Shown here: one piece after another, positions 17,691-26,321 of the stretch | How the letters are laid out: the number at the start of each line of letters is the position of its first letter | Position numbering within the stretch: position 1 is the first letter of the stretch | Source: an uncultured Rivibacter sp. | Lineage (GTDB): Bacteria > Pseudomonadota > Gammaproteobacteria > Burkholderiales > Burkholderiaceae | Assembly (NCBI GenBank): GCA_946480925.1 | Contig: CAMLLU010000047.1 | Span: 1-43,376 of the forward strand | Direction: 5' to 3' | DNA: 43,376 nucleotides | Made by a program: the position numbers and the translations under genes | The notes under the pieces: generated by a model | Told to the model about the DNA's origin: nothing | Seen by the model: the letters and a program-made list of their open reading frames with translations, nothing else | Database searches by the model: none

Positions 17691-17944
17691 GAGGGGTCAC
17701 CCTTCAACGGGAACCGTCGTCTTGCCAGGAAAGACGGCTGAAGTTATGTCGGCTGCGGTGTGCGTTATCTCGCGCACAGCCTCGCAAATCGAGCGTTATT
17801 GGTACAGAACGCGGGATGGAGGGGCCGACTCGACGCGAATGAAGCCTTGCGTCGTGGCTATCAGGGCAGCCGGGCGGTGGCTTATGGCTCACTCGCCCGG
17901 TGCAATTGGCGGGATTATAGGTGACCGTCGAGGAAGGCCGTCAA
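17691..17944 (-). promoter_or_regulatory. rho promoter and structured leader
   Basis: A perfect TATAAT (17919-17914) overlaps the trxA TAA stop, with TTGACG (17944-17939) 19 bp upstream inside trxA. The predicted transcript starts near 17907, giving a leader of about 217 nt before the rho ATG. The leader holds stem-loops CCGGGCG/CGCCCGG (17870-17900), GTGCG/CGCAC (17760-17777) and CGTCTT/AAGACG (17718-17736). E. coli rho also has a long leader used for Rho-dependent autoregulation, so a similar role is likely. An open frame from GTG 17892 to a stop at 17704 spans the leader, but its codon use is unlike the neighbours and no ribosome-binding sequence precedes it. Confidence 0.6.
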
Positions 17945-18244
17945 CTGGGCCTTTGACAGGGCGCCTACCTTGGTGGCGGCCAACTGACCGCCCTTGAAGA
18001 GCATCAGCGTCGGGATGCCGCGGATGCCGAACTTCGCGGGCACCTCGCGGTTCTCATCGACGTTCATCTTGGCGATCTGCAATTTGCTGCCATAGTCCTT
18101 GGCGACCTCGTCGAGGATGGGGGCGATCATCTTGCAGGGGCCGCACCATTCGGCCCAATAGTCCACCAGTACGGGTTTGTCGGCCTTCAGCACGTCGCCG
18201 TCGAAGGAGGCATCGGAGATGTGTTTGATCAGTTCACTGCTCAT
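17915..18244 (-). CDS. trxA: Thioredoxin 1
   Basis: Cytoplasmic disulfide reductase of 109 residues. The active site WCGPCKM and its conserved surroundings ([20 protein letters not shown], the cis-Pro loop RGIPTLMLF) are intact, and length is standard. The ATG at 18244 has GGAG nine bases upstream; an in-frame ATG at 18265 is less likely. It lies upstream of rho, a common pairing in proteobacteria. Its promoter probably lies within the 120 bp shared with the divergent addB-like gene. Confidence 0.97.
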   Translation of the reverse strand: MSSELIKHISDASFDGDVLKADKPVLVDYWAEWCGPCKMIAPILDEVAKDYGSKLQIAKMNVDENREVPAKFGIRGIPTLMLFKGGQLAATKVGALSKAQLTAFLDGHL

Positions 18245-18279
18245 TTTTGGAGGCTCCAGGGCCAAGGCACAATGATTCT

Positions 18280-18307
18280 GACATAAAGCCTATGGCGACG
18301 TTCTCAA
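18280..18307 (-). promoter_or_regulatory. Candidate trxA promoter
   Basis: Minus-strand TTGAGA (18307-18302) and TATGTC (18285-18280) are 16 bp apart. The -35 matches the sigma-70 consensus at five of six positions, the -10 at only three, so it is a moderate candidate upstream of the trxA ribosome-binding sequence. On the opposite strand CACAAT (18268-18273) could serve the divergent addB-like gene. Confidence 0.35.
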
Positions 18308-18363
18308 GTGGCGCCCCGCAGCCACTATGGGCTTGATAGCCGGGCCGTGCCGCTCTGCCCACC

Positions 18364-21093
18364 TTGACGACCTCACTTCCATCCCGTGCTCTGGTGCCAG
18401 CGGCAGTGACGCCCGCATGGTGGCAGCGGTTCGCCCTTGAGCTGGCGAACGGGGCTGCCAACATGGGTGTGTCACCGCGCGACGTGACCGTGCTGCTGCC
18501 ATTTGCCCAACTGCTGCCGCTGGCGCGCACGGCATGGGCTGGGGTTTCTGCAGGCGGATGGGCGCCTCGTTTCGAGACCTCGCAAACATTGGCAGCTACG
18601 TTGGCTCCAGCGCGTGCCGGCACCGCTTCCGACCTGAGCTTCGATGTCACCACCGACCGGCTCACGGCCGCCGGGTTGCTGCGTTCGCAGAATTGGGCGA
18701 CGGAGTGGGCGCGAAAGGACCGGCGAGGGTTCGAGCAGGCGGTTGCCCGAGTGGTCGAGACAGCCCATGCCTTCGCTCGTACGGCCGTCGCGGTCACGCC
18801 GGAGCAGCGCGCAAGCTATTGGCAGCGGAGCCGGTTGCTCCTGAGCCCCTCGGGCAGCATTGGCAGCACCGAGCGCCTGTTGGCACGCGTGGCGCTGGAA
18901 TGGGCCGCGAGCTCCACTGCGCCAGCCACCGACGTGCTGTTCGAGCATCGGCCTGGGGCCTGGGCCGTGCTGGCCGCTGGCGGTCGCGAGCCCCTAGCTG
19001 ACGGCGTGTTGCACCAGGCTGCAAGCAATGGAGTGCCTGTGTTGTGGCTATGCGCCGATGGCGAACCTGAGCAGCCTTTTGCGGGCGTCTCCCCGCCGCA
19101 GATGGCTGTGGCAGCCGATGCCGAAGATGAGGCGCAACGTGCCGCTGCGCAGGTTCTCCATCACTTGGCAGCCGGTGAAAAGCCGGTGCTGCTGGTGGCT
19201 CAGGACCGCGTGCTGGTGCGCCGGGTGCATGCCCTGCTGGAGCGCAGCGGCGTCACCGTGGCCGACGAAAGCGGCTGGAAGCTTTCGACAACTCGCGCCG
19301 GCGCAGCAGTGATGACCCTGCTGCGAGCCGCACGTCCGACGGCAGGCAGCGACGACTGGCTGGACTGGTTCAAGTCGGGCATGGCGACCTGGCCTTCGCT
19401 GGCTGCAGTCGGGTTGCCAGTGTCCGAGCGCATCGGCCGGCTGGAATTTCATTTGCGCCGCGCCGGCGTCACGCGGGCGTGGAGTTTTGCCGCGCAAGAC
19501 GCAGCCCGATTGCATGCCGATGCCACTGCCTTGTGGCAAGCCGGGCGCGAGGTGTTGCAACCCGTGCAGGACATTGCCCGCAAGAGCCTACCCGAAGCGC
19601 TGGCGGAGCTGCGGGAAGCCCTGGCGGCCTGCGGAGCCTGGGAGGCGCTGGCGGCCGATGCTGCGGGCCGCCAGGTGCTGGCGGCACTGCGCCTCGATCC
19701 GGCTGCTGCGACGGGCGCAGCATGGGAAACAGCGGCTCGAAGCGCGCGTGTCGACCTGGGCGGCTTGCTCGCTTGGGTGGACGACGTGCTGGAACAGGTG
19801 TCGTTCCGGCCTGACCCGCTTCCGGAAGGTGTCTCCGCCGATGTCGTGATCACGCCGCTGGCGCGCGCTGTGTTGCGGCCGTTTGCCGCCGTCGTGATGC
19901 CGGGCGCCGACGAAAACCACCTGGGCGCGCCCGGCAATGTGTCACCGTTGCTCGGCGAGACCACTGCGGCCGAACTCGGGCTGCCTACGCAGCGGCAGCG
20001 CGGCGAAGCGGAGTTGCAGGCGTTTGCACTGCTGTTGCGCCATCCGAAGCTGACGTTGCTGCGGCGCCGCTCCGATGGCGACCAGCCGCTGGCGGCCAGC
20101 CCGCTGTTGGAGCGGCTGTTGCTGCACTTCGAGCGGGCCGGTATCAGCGTGCCGGAGTGCGCCGATCCTCGCCCCAGCGAGGTGGTGTTGCCCCTGCCAC
20201 AACACATGCCGCGGCCCTCGCTCACAGGCGCCGCGCAACACGTGCTCTGGCCAAGGCGGCTCGATGCCACGGCCTATGCGCACCTGCGCGTCTGCCCGTA
20301 CCGCTTCCTCGCGCTCAAGTCCATGGGGTTGCGTGAGGCGGACGAACTGGACGACACCGTGGAGGCGCGCGACTACGGCACCTGGCTGCACGCAGTGCTG
20401 CAGCGCTTTCACGGCGAACGCCTGCAGCAGCCCTGGCCTGAAGCCGACGATCTGGCGCGTCTGCTGGCCTGCGCACAGGCGGTGCAACGCGAACACGGCT
20501 GGGACGATGCGGACTTCCTGCCGTTTGCCACCGCGTTCGAGCGGCTCGCGCCCCAGTACGTGCATTGGCTGCACGAGCAGGAAAAGGCCGGTGCCGGCTT
20601 CGTGCAAGGCGAGGTGGAACTCGGTTGGCAGCCCGACGAGCTGGCGTTGCCGGGGCTGCCGCCCACGCAACTGCATGGCCGGCTCGACCGTGTCGATCGC
20701 GTGCGGGCAGGCGGTGAAACGCGCCTGCGCATCGTCGACTACAAGGCCAGCAGCGCGGCCCGGCTCAAGGAAAAGCTCGCCGAGCCGCTGGAAGACACGC
20801 AGCTGCCGTTCTATGCGGCGCTGCTGGAAGGCGCGCGCTACGGCTCTGCTGACGACACCGGCATCGAGGCCGGCTACCTGTCGCTCGACGGCGCCGAGGT
20901 GAAGTGGCTGCCGCACGAGGCGGTCGATGAGACCGCGCAGCAGTTGCTCGAGGGCCTGGTGAGCGACCTGCAGCGCGTTGCTGGCGGTGCTGCCTTGCCG
21001 GCGCTGGGCGAGGGCGTGGCATGCGAATACTGCGCCGCGCGCGGGCTGTGCCGCCGCGACCACTGGGCCCCGCAAGATGAGGACGGCGAATGA
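18364..21093 (+). CDS. addB: AddB-like PD-(D/E)XK nuclease, double-strand-break repair
   Basis: Protein of about 909 residues. The N-terminal part resembles an inactivated helicase (no Walker A), as in AddB/RexB. The C-terminal nuclease shows LHGRLDRVDRV with D775 and IVDYK with D792 and K794. Four Cys (C644 in CPYRF; C887, C890 and C896 near the C-terminus) match the iron-sulfur staple of AddB nucleases. With the overlapping AddA-like gene it would resect DNA double-strand ends for RecA loading, the job of RecBCD elsewhere. The start is uncertain: TTG at 18364 has no clear ribosome-binding sequence, and later in-frame starts are possible. It is shorter than many AddB proteins (about 1000 or more). 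Confidence 0.85.
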   Translation: MTTSLPSRALVPAAVTPAWWQRFALELANGAANMGVSPRDVTVLLPFAQLLPLARTAWAGVSAGGWAPRFETSQTLAATLAPARAGTASDLSFDVTTDRLTAAGLLRSQNWATEWARKDRRGFEQAVARVVETAHAFARTAVAVTPEQRASYWQRSRLLLSPSGSIGSTERLLARVALEWAASSTAPATDVLFEHRPGAWAVLAAGGREPLADGVLHQAASNGVPVLWLCADGEPEQPFAGVSPPQMAVAADAEDEAQRAAAQVLHHLAAGEKPVLLVAQDRVLVRRVHALLERSGVTVADESGWKLSTTRAGAAVMTLLRAARPTAGSDDWLDWFKSGMATWPSLAAVGLPVSERIGRLEFHLRRAGVTRAWSFAAQDAARLHADATALWQAGREVLQPVQDIARKSLPEALAELREALAACGAWEALAADAAGRQVLAALRLDPAAATGAAWETAARSARVDLGGLLAWVDDVLEQVSFRPDPLPEGVSADVVITPLARAVLRPFAAVVMPGADENHLGAPGNVSPLLGETTAAELGLPTQRQRGEAELQAFALLLRHPKLTLLRRRSDGDQPLAASPLLERLLLHFERAGISVPECADPRPSEVVLPLPQHMPRPSLTGAAQHVLWPRRLDATAYAHLRVCPYRFLALKSMGLREADELDDTVEARDYGTWLHAVLQRFHGERLQQPWPEADDLARLLACAQAVQREHGWDDADFLPFATAFERLAPQYVHWLHEQEKAGAGFVQGEVELGWQPDELALPGLPPTQLHGRLDRVDRVRAGGETRLRIVDYKASSAARLKEKLAEPLEDTQLPFYAALLEGARYGSADDTGIEAGYLSLDGAEVKWLPHEAVDETAQQLLEGLVSDLQRVAGGAALPALGEGVACEYCAARGLCRRDHWAPQDEDGE

Positions 21094-24000
21094 CCGGCGC
21101 GCGCCCCGCTTACGCCATCGACGGCCGTCCGGTCACGCGCGAGGTCTTCTACGAAACCGCGTGCGACCCGCGCCGCAGCCTCGTCGTCGAGGCGTGTGCG
21201 GGCGCTGGCAAGACCTGGATGCTGGTGTCGCGCATGTTGCGTGCGCTGCTCGACGGCGCACAGCCGCAGGAGATCCTCGCGATCACCTTCACCAAGAAGG
21301 CCGCTGGCGAGATGCGCCAGCGCCTGTCGGACTGGCTGCGTGAGTTCGCTTTGGCTAGCGAAGCCGACCGTGTGAAGGCGCTGGTGCAGCGCGGCCTGGC
21401 GCCTGCCGATGCGCAGCAGCGGGCGCCGGAGCTGGCCGCTTTGTACGAGCGTGTGCTGGCCGGCGGCCGGCCGGTCGAGATTCGCACCTTCCACGGCTGG
21501 TTTTCGCAGTTGTTGCGGCAGGCGCCGCTCGAGTTGCTGGCGGAGCTCGGGTTGCAGCCCGAGATGGAACTGGTCGAGGACATCAGCGAGTTGTTGCCCC
21601 AGGTGTGGCGAGCCTTCCTGGCCGACGTGGCGCGCGAGCCGGTGCTGCGGGCTGACTACACAGCGCTGGTGCTCGCTCGCGGGCGCTTCACCACGCACAG
21701 GTGGCTGGAGGCGGCGCTGGACAAACGCATCGAGCTGGAGCTGGCCGATGCGGCCGGCACGCTGGAAGACAGCGTGGCCGACCCGGCAAGGCAGTGGCCC
21801 GAATGCGCGGGCCTTGCCACGCCGGCCAGCCTGCTGCGCAGCAAGGCGCTGACCGATGCACTGTGGCAGTTCGCCCGTGCGCTGGGTACGTCCGGCAAGG
21901 CCACGCAGACCAAGATCGCCCAGGTGCTTGAAGTGGCGCTCGGCGAGCCCGATGACGCCGTGGCCTTCGAAAGTGTGTGGAAGGCGCTGTTCACCAACCA
22001 CGGCACGCCGCGCAAGCTGGGTGACCGGCCCGAGCAGGTGGCGCTTTGCGACACGCTGCAGCGCATTCGCACCATGCTTGACCAGCATGCGGCACGTGAA
22101 GAGCACCTGCGCCTCGTGCGCCTGGCGCGCGTGCTGTTGGCGCGCTACCGCGACGTCAAACAAACGCGGGGCCTGGCCGACATGGCCGACCTCGAACGCT
22201 GCGCGCTCGCGCTGCTGCGCGACGCCACGCTGGCCGGCTGGGTGCAGGAGCGGCTGGACGCCCGCGTGCGCCACCTGCTGATCGACGAGTTCCAGGACAC
22301 CAGCCCGCTGCAATGGCATGCATTGCATGCTTGGCTGTCGGGTTATGCCGGCGCGGGTGGAGGGCAGGGCGCACCTTCCGTGTTCATCGTCGGCGACCCC
22401 AAGCAGAGCATCTACCGCTTTCGCCGTGCCGAGCCGCGCGTGTTCGAGGCGGCCCAGCGTTTTGTGTGCGAAGCGCTCGGTGGCGTGCTGCTGGCGTGCG
22501 ACCACACGCGGCGCAACGCGCCGGCCGTGATCTCGGCGCTGAACCCGGTGTTCGAGCAGGCCGCCGCCGATGGCCTGATGCCTGGCTTCAGGGCCCACAC
22601 CACAGAGTCTCAGGCGGCCGGCGAGGTGCGCATGCTGCCCAGCGTGCCGCGGCCTGAAAAAGTGGCGGCCACCCGGCAGGAGGCTTGGCGCGATTCGCTG
22701 ACGCAGCCGCGCTTCGAGCCCGAGGAGGCGTTGCGTCTGGCCGAAGCGCGGCACGTGGCGCGTGCGGTGGCCGAGCTGGTGGGGCAGGGCTTTTCGCCGG
22801 GCGACATCTTCGTGCTGAGCCGCAAGCGCGCCCACCTGCGCGTGCTGGGCGAGGCATTGCGCGAGCAGCGCCTGCCGCATGTGGCCCCCGAAGAACACGC
22901 GCTGATGGACGCCCCTGAGGTGCGAGACCTGGTGGCGCTGCTGGACGTGCTGGTATCGCCGCACCATGACCTGTCGCTGGCGCAGGTGCTCAAGAGCCCG
23001 TTGTTCGGGGCTGCCGATGCCGACCTGATGGAATTGGCCGCCCAGGTGCAGACAGCGCTGCGCGAGGGCCACGCCAGCCCGCGCCAGTGGTGGCAGGCCG
23101 TGATGCAGGGGGGCGGCGACAGTCCGGCGCTGCAGCGTGCCCGTGAGCTGCTGCCGCAATGGCAGGTGCTCGCGCAGCAGCTGCCGCCGCACGACCTGTT
23201 CGAGCGCATCGTCGCGCAGGGCCAGGTGCGTGAACGCTATGCCGCCGTGGTGCCGCCCAACGCGCGTGCGCTGGCGCTGGAGCAGATCGACGCGCTGGTG
23301 AACCAGGCGCTGCTGCTCGACGGCGCACGCTATGCAACTCCCTACAACTTCGTGCGCGCGCTCAAGCGACGCGCGCTGCAGGTGCCGCCACGGGCCCACC
23401 CTGAAGCTGTGCAGCTGCTCACGGTCCACGGGGCCAAGGGGCTGGAGGCTCGCGCCGTGTTCGTGATGGACGCGGACCCTCCGCCGCCGCAGGCGGAACT
23501 CGCCACGCTGCTGGTGGACTGGCCGGTCGATTCCACCCACCCGGCGTGCTGCGCCTTTGTTGCCTCGACGAGCCGATGTCCGCCGTCGCTCAAGCCATTG
23601 CTCGAACGAGAGCGCCAGGCGCAAGCGCGCGAGGAACTCAACGGCCTGTACGTGGCGATGACGCGTGCCGCCGAGCTGCTGGTGTTCAGCCGCACGGAGC
23701 CGCATCGCGCGAGCGCCGAGCCTTCGTGGTGGCAGCGCCTTGCGCCCGTGCTGCCGGCCGAAGCCTGGTGGCCGGCGCCTCACGCGGCCGGCACGGCACA
23801 GGAGCGGCAGCAACCGGTGTCGTTGCCGGTGTTGCCGCAGCTCGTGCGGGCTGAGCCGCTGCCGGGGCCGGCCGCAGTGCAGCGGGCCAGCCGCGACGAC
23901 CCAGCCGCCTTGCTGGGCCGCGCGGTGCACCGCGTGCTCGAGTGGCTGACGGCTCAACCCGCGGACCAGCGCGGTGATGCTGCCGTTTCGCAAGCGGTGG

Positions 24001-24377
24001 CAGCCGCTGCAGCCGAACTTGGCCTGCCCGGCAGCTCGCTGGCCGCCATCAAGGCCCTGGTCCTGCCGGTGTTGCGCAGTGCCGAAGCTGCGCGCCTGCT
24101 CGACCCCGCCCAGCTCGCCTGGGCCGGCAACGAAGTGCCCATGGCCTGGGGCGGCGAGGTGCTGCGGCTGGACCGCCTGGTGGCGCTGGACACTCAGGCC
24201 GGCCGCCAGTGGTGGGTGCTGGACTACAAGCTGCAGCACGCGCCGCAGGAGCTGGCGGCCTACCGCGACCAGCTGGTGCGCTACCGCGCGGCGGTGCAGG
24301 CCGCCCAGCCCGGTGAAGAGGTCCGTGCGGCCTTCATCACGGGGGCAGGGCGGGTGGTCGAGCTCGAGCCTGGCTGA
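21090..24377 (+). CDS. addA: AddA-like UvrD-family helicase/exonuclease
   Basis: Helicase-nuclease of 1095 residues. Superfamily 1A motifs in order: Walker A ACAGAGKT (K41), Ia AITFTKKAAGEM, II IDEFQDTSPLQW (about 398-409), III GDPKQSIYRFR (about 435-445), V LLTVHGAKGLEA, VI YVAMTRAAELL. A C-terminal nuclease domain has LDYK with D1045 and K1047. The ATG overlaps the stop of the AddB-like gene by 4 nt (ATGA), so the two are coupled. Together they would process double-strand breaks; no separate RecB-, RecC- or RecD-type gene is in the window. Confidence 0.92.
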   Translation: MTGARPAYAIDGRPVTREVFYETACDPRRSLVVEACAGAGKTWMLVSRMLRALLDGAQPQEILAITFTKKAAGEMRQRLSDWLREFALASEADRVKALVQRGLAPADAQQRAPELAALYERVLAGGRPVEIRTFHGWFSQLLRQAPLELLAELGLQPEMELVEDISELLPQVWRAFLADVAREPVLRADYTALVLARGRFTTHRWLEAALDKRIELELADAAGTLEDSVADPARQWPECAGLATPASLLRSKALTDALWQFARALGTSGKATQTKIAQVLEVALGEPDDAVAFESVWKALFTNHGTPRKLGDRPEQVALCDTLQRIRTMLDQHAAREEHLRLVRLARVLLARYRDVKQTRGLADMADLERCALALLRDATLAGWVQERLDARVRHLLIDEFQDTSPLQWHALHAWLSGYAGAGGGQGAPSVFIVGDPKQSIYRFRRAEPRVFEAAQRFVCEALGGVLLACDHTRRNAPAVISALNPVFEQAAADGLMPGFRAHTTESQAAGEVRMLPSVPRPEKVAATRQEAWRDSLTQPRFEPEEALRLAEARHVARAVAELVGQGFSPGDIFVLSRKRAHLRVLGEALREQRLPHVAPEEHALMDAPEVRDLVALLDVLVSPHHDLSLAQVLKSPLFGAADADLMELAAQVQTALREGHASPRQWWQAVMQGGGDSPALQRARELLPQWQVLAQQLPPHDLFERIVAQGQVRERYAAVVPPNARALALEQIDALVNQALLLDGARYATPYNFVRALKRRALQVPPRAHPEAVQLLTVHGAKGLEARAVFVMDADPPPPQAELATLLVDWPVDSTHPACCAFVASTSRCPPSLKPLLERERQAQAREELNGLYVAMTRAAELLVFSRTEPHRASAEPSWWQRLAPVLPAEAWWPAPHAAGTAQERQQPVSLPVLPQLVRAEPLPGPAAVQRASRDDPAALLGRAVHRVLEWLTAQPADQRGDAAVSQAVAAAAAELGLPGSSLAAIKALVLPVLRSAEAARLLDPAQLAWAGNEVPMAWGGEVLRLDRLVALDTQAGRQWWVLDYKLQHAPQELAAYRDQLVRYRAAVQAAQPGEEVRAAFITGAGRVVELEPG

Positions 24378-24432
24378 AGAGAAACCGTGCTTTCGACACG
24401 CTCATCCGGGATTTGCCGCTTGTGGGCTGGGG

Positions 24433-24438
24433 TTCAAT
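24433..24438 (+). promoter_or_regulatory. Candidate -10 of the pseudokinase-HDOD gene
   Basis: TTCAAT lies in the context GGGCTGGGGTTCAATCGGG, very similar to GGGCTGCGGTCCAATGGGC in front of the second kinase gene (26285-26303). The shared context suggests a duplicated promoter. No convincing -35 is visible. Confidence 0.3.
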
Positions 24439-24478
24439 CGGGCCCACTGCCGATGCTGCCCATTCCTTGCTTGCCCGC

Positions 24479-26236
24479 ATGCCCCTTACTTCCGGTTCAC
24501 TGACCACACGCCGATTCGGGCGGTTCGAGTTGCGCCGGCTGCTCGGCAAGAGCTCGCGCACGATGAACTGGCTCGGCTACGACGCGCGGGCCCAGGTCGA
24601 GCTCGTGCTCAGCCTGCCGCGCCAGCAGCCGGCCGATGCGCAGGCCCTGGAGCGCTGGCAGCACGCGGCCCATGCGGCGGCGCGGCTGAACCACCCGCAT
24701 CTCCTGCCGGTGCTCGAGGTCGGCGTCGAAGAGCGCTGGCCTTACGTGGCGAGCCAGGCCCAGGCCGGCTCGACGCTGGCCGAACACCTGGGCGGCAACC
24801 CGATGCCCGGCCCGGCAGAGGCGGTGAGCTGGGTCTGCGACGCGCTCGAAGGCCTGGCCTATGCCCATGAAGCCGGCGTGGCCCATGGCGACATTGCGGC
24901 GCACAACCTGTGGATCGACGGGCACGGCCACGTGCAGGTGTTGGCGCTGGCATTGAGCGCCGGCATCGAGATGGCCGGGAACAACGATGCAGCGCAGGTT
25001 GCCGCCGCAGGTGTCTCGTCGCTGGCGCTCGACCCTTCGCTGCTGCGCTCGCAACGCGCTGCCGGTGAGCGCGACCTGGTGGCCATGGGCCTGCTGCTGC
25101 ATGGCCTGCTGGCCGACCACCCGGCGCTGGACCAGCCCGACATCGCGCTGGCCGCCGACCTGATCGGCCAGGAAATCGTGCGCCTGCCGTGGACGACGCC
25201 ACAGCCGGTGCCCGAGGCGCTGCGCGCCATCGTCAACCGCAGCACTGAACGCGCGCAGCGGCAGCGCTATCTGAGCGCACGCACGCTGTTGCGCGCCCTG
25301 CGAGGCTGGCAGGAAGCGCAGGCGCAGGAAGACGGCGGCCCGCTGCCATTGCTGCTGGACCGCATGCGCGCTGTCGGCCACCTGCCGGCCCGGCCGGGCC
25401 TGACGCAGCGCGTGGCCGGCTTGGTGGCCATGGAGCGCCAGCGCATCGACGAGATGGTCGACGTGATCGTGCAGGACCCGGCATTGGCCTTCGAGCTGCT
25501 GCGCACCGTGAACGCGGCGCAGTTCGCCGGCCACGGCGATGCGCCGGTCACTACCGTGCGGCGTGCCGTGCTGTTGATCGGGTTGCAAGGCGTGCGCAGT
25601 GCCGCAGCCGGCCTGCGCGGCTGGCCCGGCCCGCTGGGCGACAAGTCGGCCGAAGCGCTGGAGCGCGGCCTCTACCGCGCGCGCTTCGGCGCGCATGTGG
25701 CCGAGATGCTGTGCCCGGCCGGGCTCGACGCCGAAGAGGCGCTGCTCGGGGCGCTGTTGCAGAGCCTGGGGCGGCTGCTGGTGCTGTACCACTTCCCCGA
25801 AGAGGCGGAACAGATCCGCCAGCTCATGCTGCCGGGGCCGAAGCCCGAGCCCGACGCACCCGAGCCACCCGGCATGAACGAGATGGCGGCCGCCAGCGCG
25901 GTGCTGGGGGCCGATCTCGAATCGCTGGGCGTGGCGGTGGCGCGCTACTGGGGCCTGCACGAGGCAATGCTGCAGATCATGCGCAGGCTGCCCACCGACA
26001 AGACCGTGCACAAGCCCGACGACCGTCACGGGCTGCTGCGCTGCGTGGCCAGTGCCGCCAGCGAGGCGGTCGACGTTCTCCAGCTGCCCTCGCTCAGGCA
26101 GCCGTCCGCCATGAGCGCGGTGGTGCAGCGCTATGCGCGGGCGCTGGGCTTTTCGTCGAAGGAACTGCAGGAAGCGCTGATGAAGGGCCGGCGCCTCGCT
26201 GACGGGCTGCCCGCCGCGGAGCGCGCCGCCGGTTGA
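24479..26236 (+). CDS. Pseudokinase-HDOD protein
   Basis: Cytoplasmic protein of about 585 residues, paralogous to the next gene. Residues 14-275 align with its Ser/Thr kinase domain, but catalytic positions are lost: the glycine loop reads LLGKSSRTMN, the VAIK lysine is Ser45, HRDxK is HGDIA (D138 kept, Lys replaced by Ala) and DFG is ALA (156-158). N143 is retained. An HDOD domain follows (about 290-490; VDVIVQDPALAFELLRTVNAAQF, RRAVLLIGLQGVRSAA). It is thus a probable pseudokinase that may scaffold or regulate the intact paralogue. Start ATG at 24479 chosen because the paralogue begins at the equivalent point. It lacks the GAF domain of its neighbour. Confidence 0.85.
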   Translation: MPLTSGSLTTRRFGRFELRRLLGKSSRTMNWLGYDARAQVELVLSLPRQQPADAQALERWQHAAHAAARLNHPHLLPVLEVGVEERWPYVASQAQAGSTLAEHLGGNPMPGPAEAVSWVCDALEGLAYAHEAGVAHGDIAAHNLWIDGHGHVQVLALALSAGIEMAGNNDAAQVAAAGVSSLALDPSLLRSQRAAGERDLVAMGLLLHGLLADHPALDQPDIALAADLIGQEIVRLPWTTPQPVPEALRAIVNRSTERAQRQRYLSARTLLRALRGWQEAQAQEDGGPLPLLLDRMRAVGHLPARPGLTQRVAGLVAMERQRIDEMVDVIVQDPALAFELLRTVNAAQFAGHGDAPVTTVRRAVLLIGLQGVRSAAAGLRGWPGPLGDKSAEALERGLYRARFGAHVAEMLCPAGLDAEEALLGALLQSLGRLLVLYHFPEEAEQIRQLMLPGPKPEPDAPEPPGMNEMAAASAVLGADLESLGVAVARYWGLHEAMLQIMRRLPTDKTVHKPDDRHGLLRCVASAASEAVDVLQLPSLRQPSAMSAVVQRYARALGFSSKELQEALMKGRRLADGLPAAERAAG

Positions 26237-26293
26237 CGTGAAATAAACCCGGCACGCCCTGCTGATCGGGGCATCGGCCGGCGCGGGCTGCGG

Positions 26294-26299
26294 TCCAAT
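26294..26299 (+). promoter_or_regulatory. Candidate -10 of the kinase-HDOD-GAF gene
   Basis: TCCAAT in a context repeated upstream of the paralogous gene. If used, transcription would begin near 26306, which excludes the in-frame ATG at 26298 and supports ATG 26322 as the start. Confidence 0.3.
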
Positions 26300-26321
26300 G
26301 GGCCCTCCACCTTCCGTTCTC

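Noticed and set aside
17704..17892. 62-codon open frame in the rho leader as a rhoL-like leader peptide
   Set aside because: GTG start without ribosome-binding sequence, third-position GC near 50 percent unlike neighbours, and no recognisable similarity; kept only as a remark on the leader.
20874..24239. Very long open frame (about 1121 codons) on the minus strand opposite the AddA-like gene
   Set aside because: Product has no recognisable family, is His/Gln/Arg-rich as expected for the antisense of GC-rich coding DNA, and lies wholly opposite well-supported genes.
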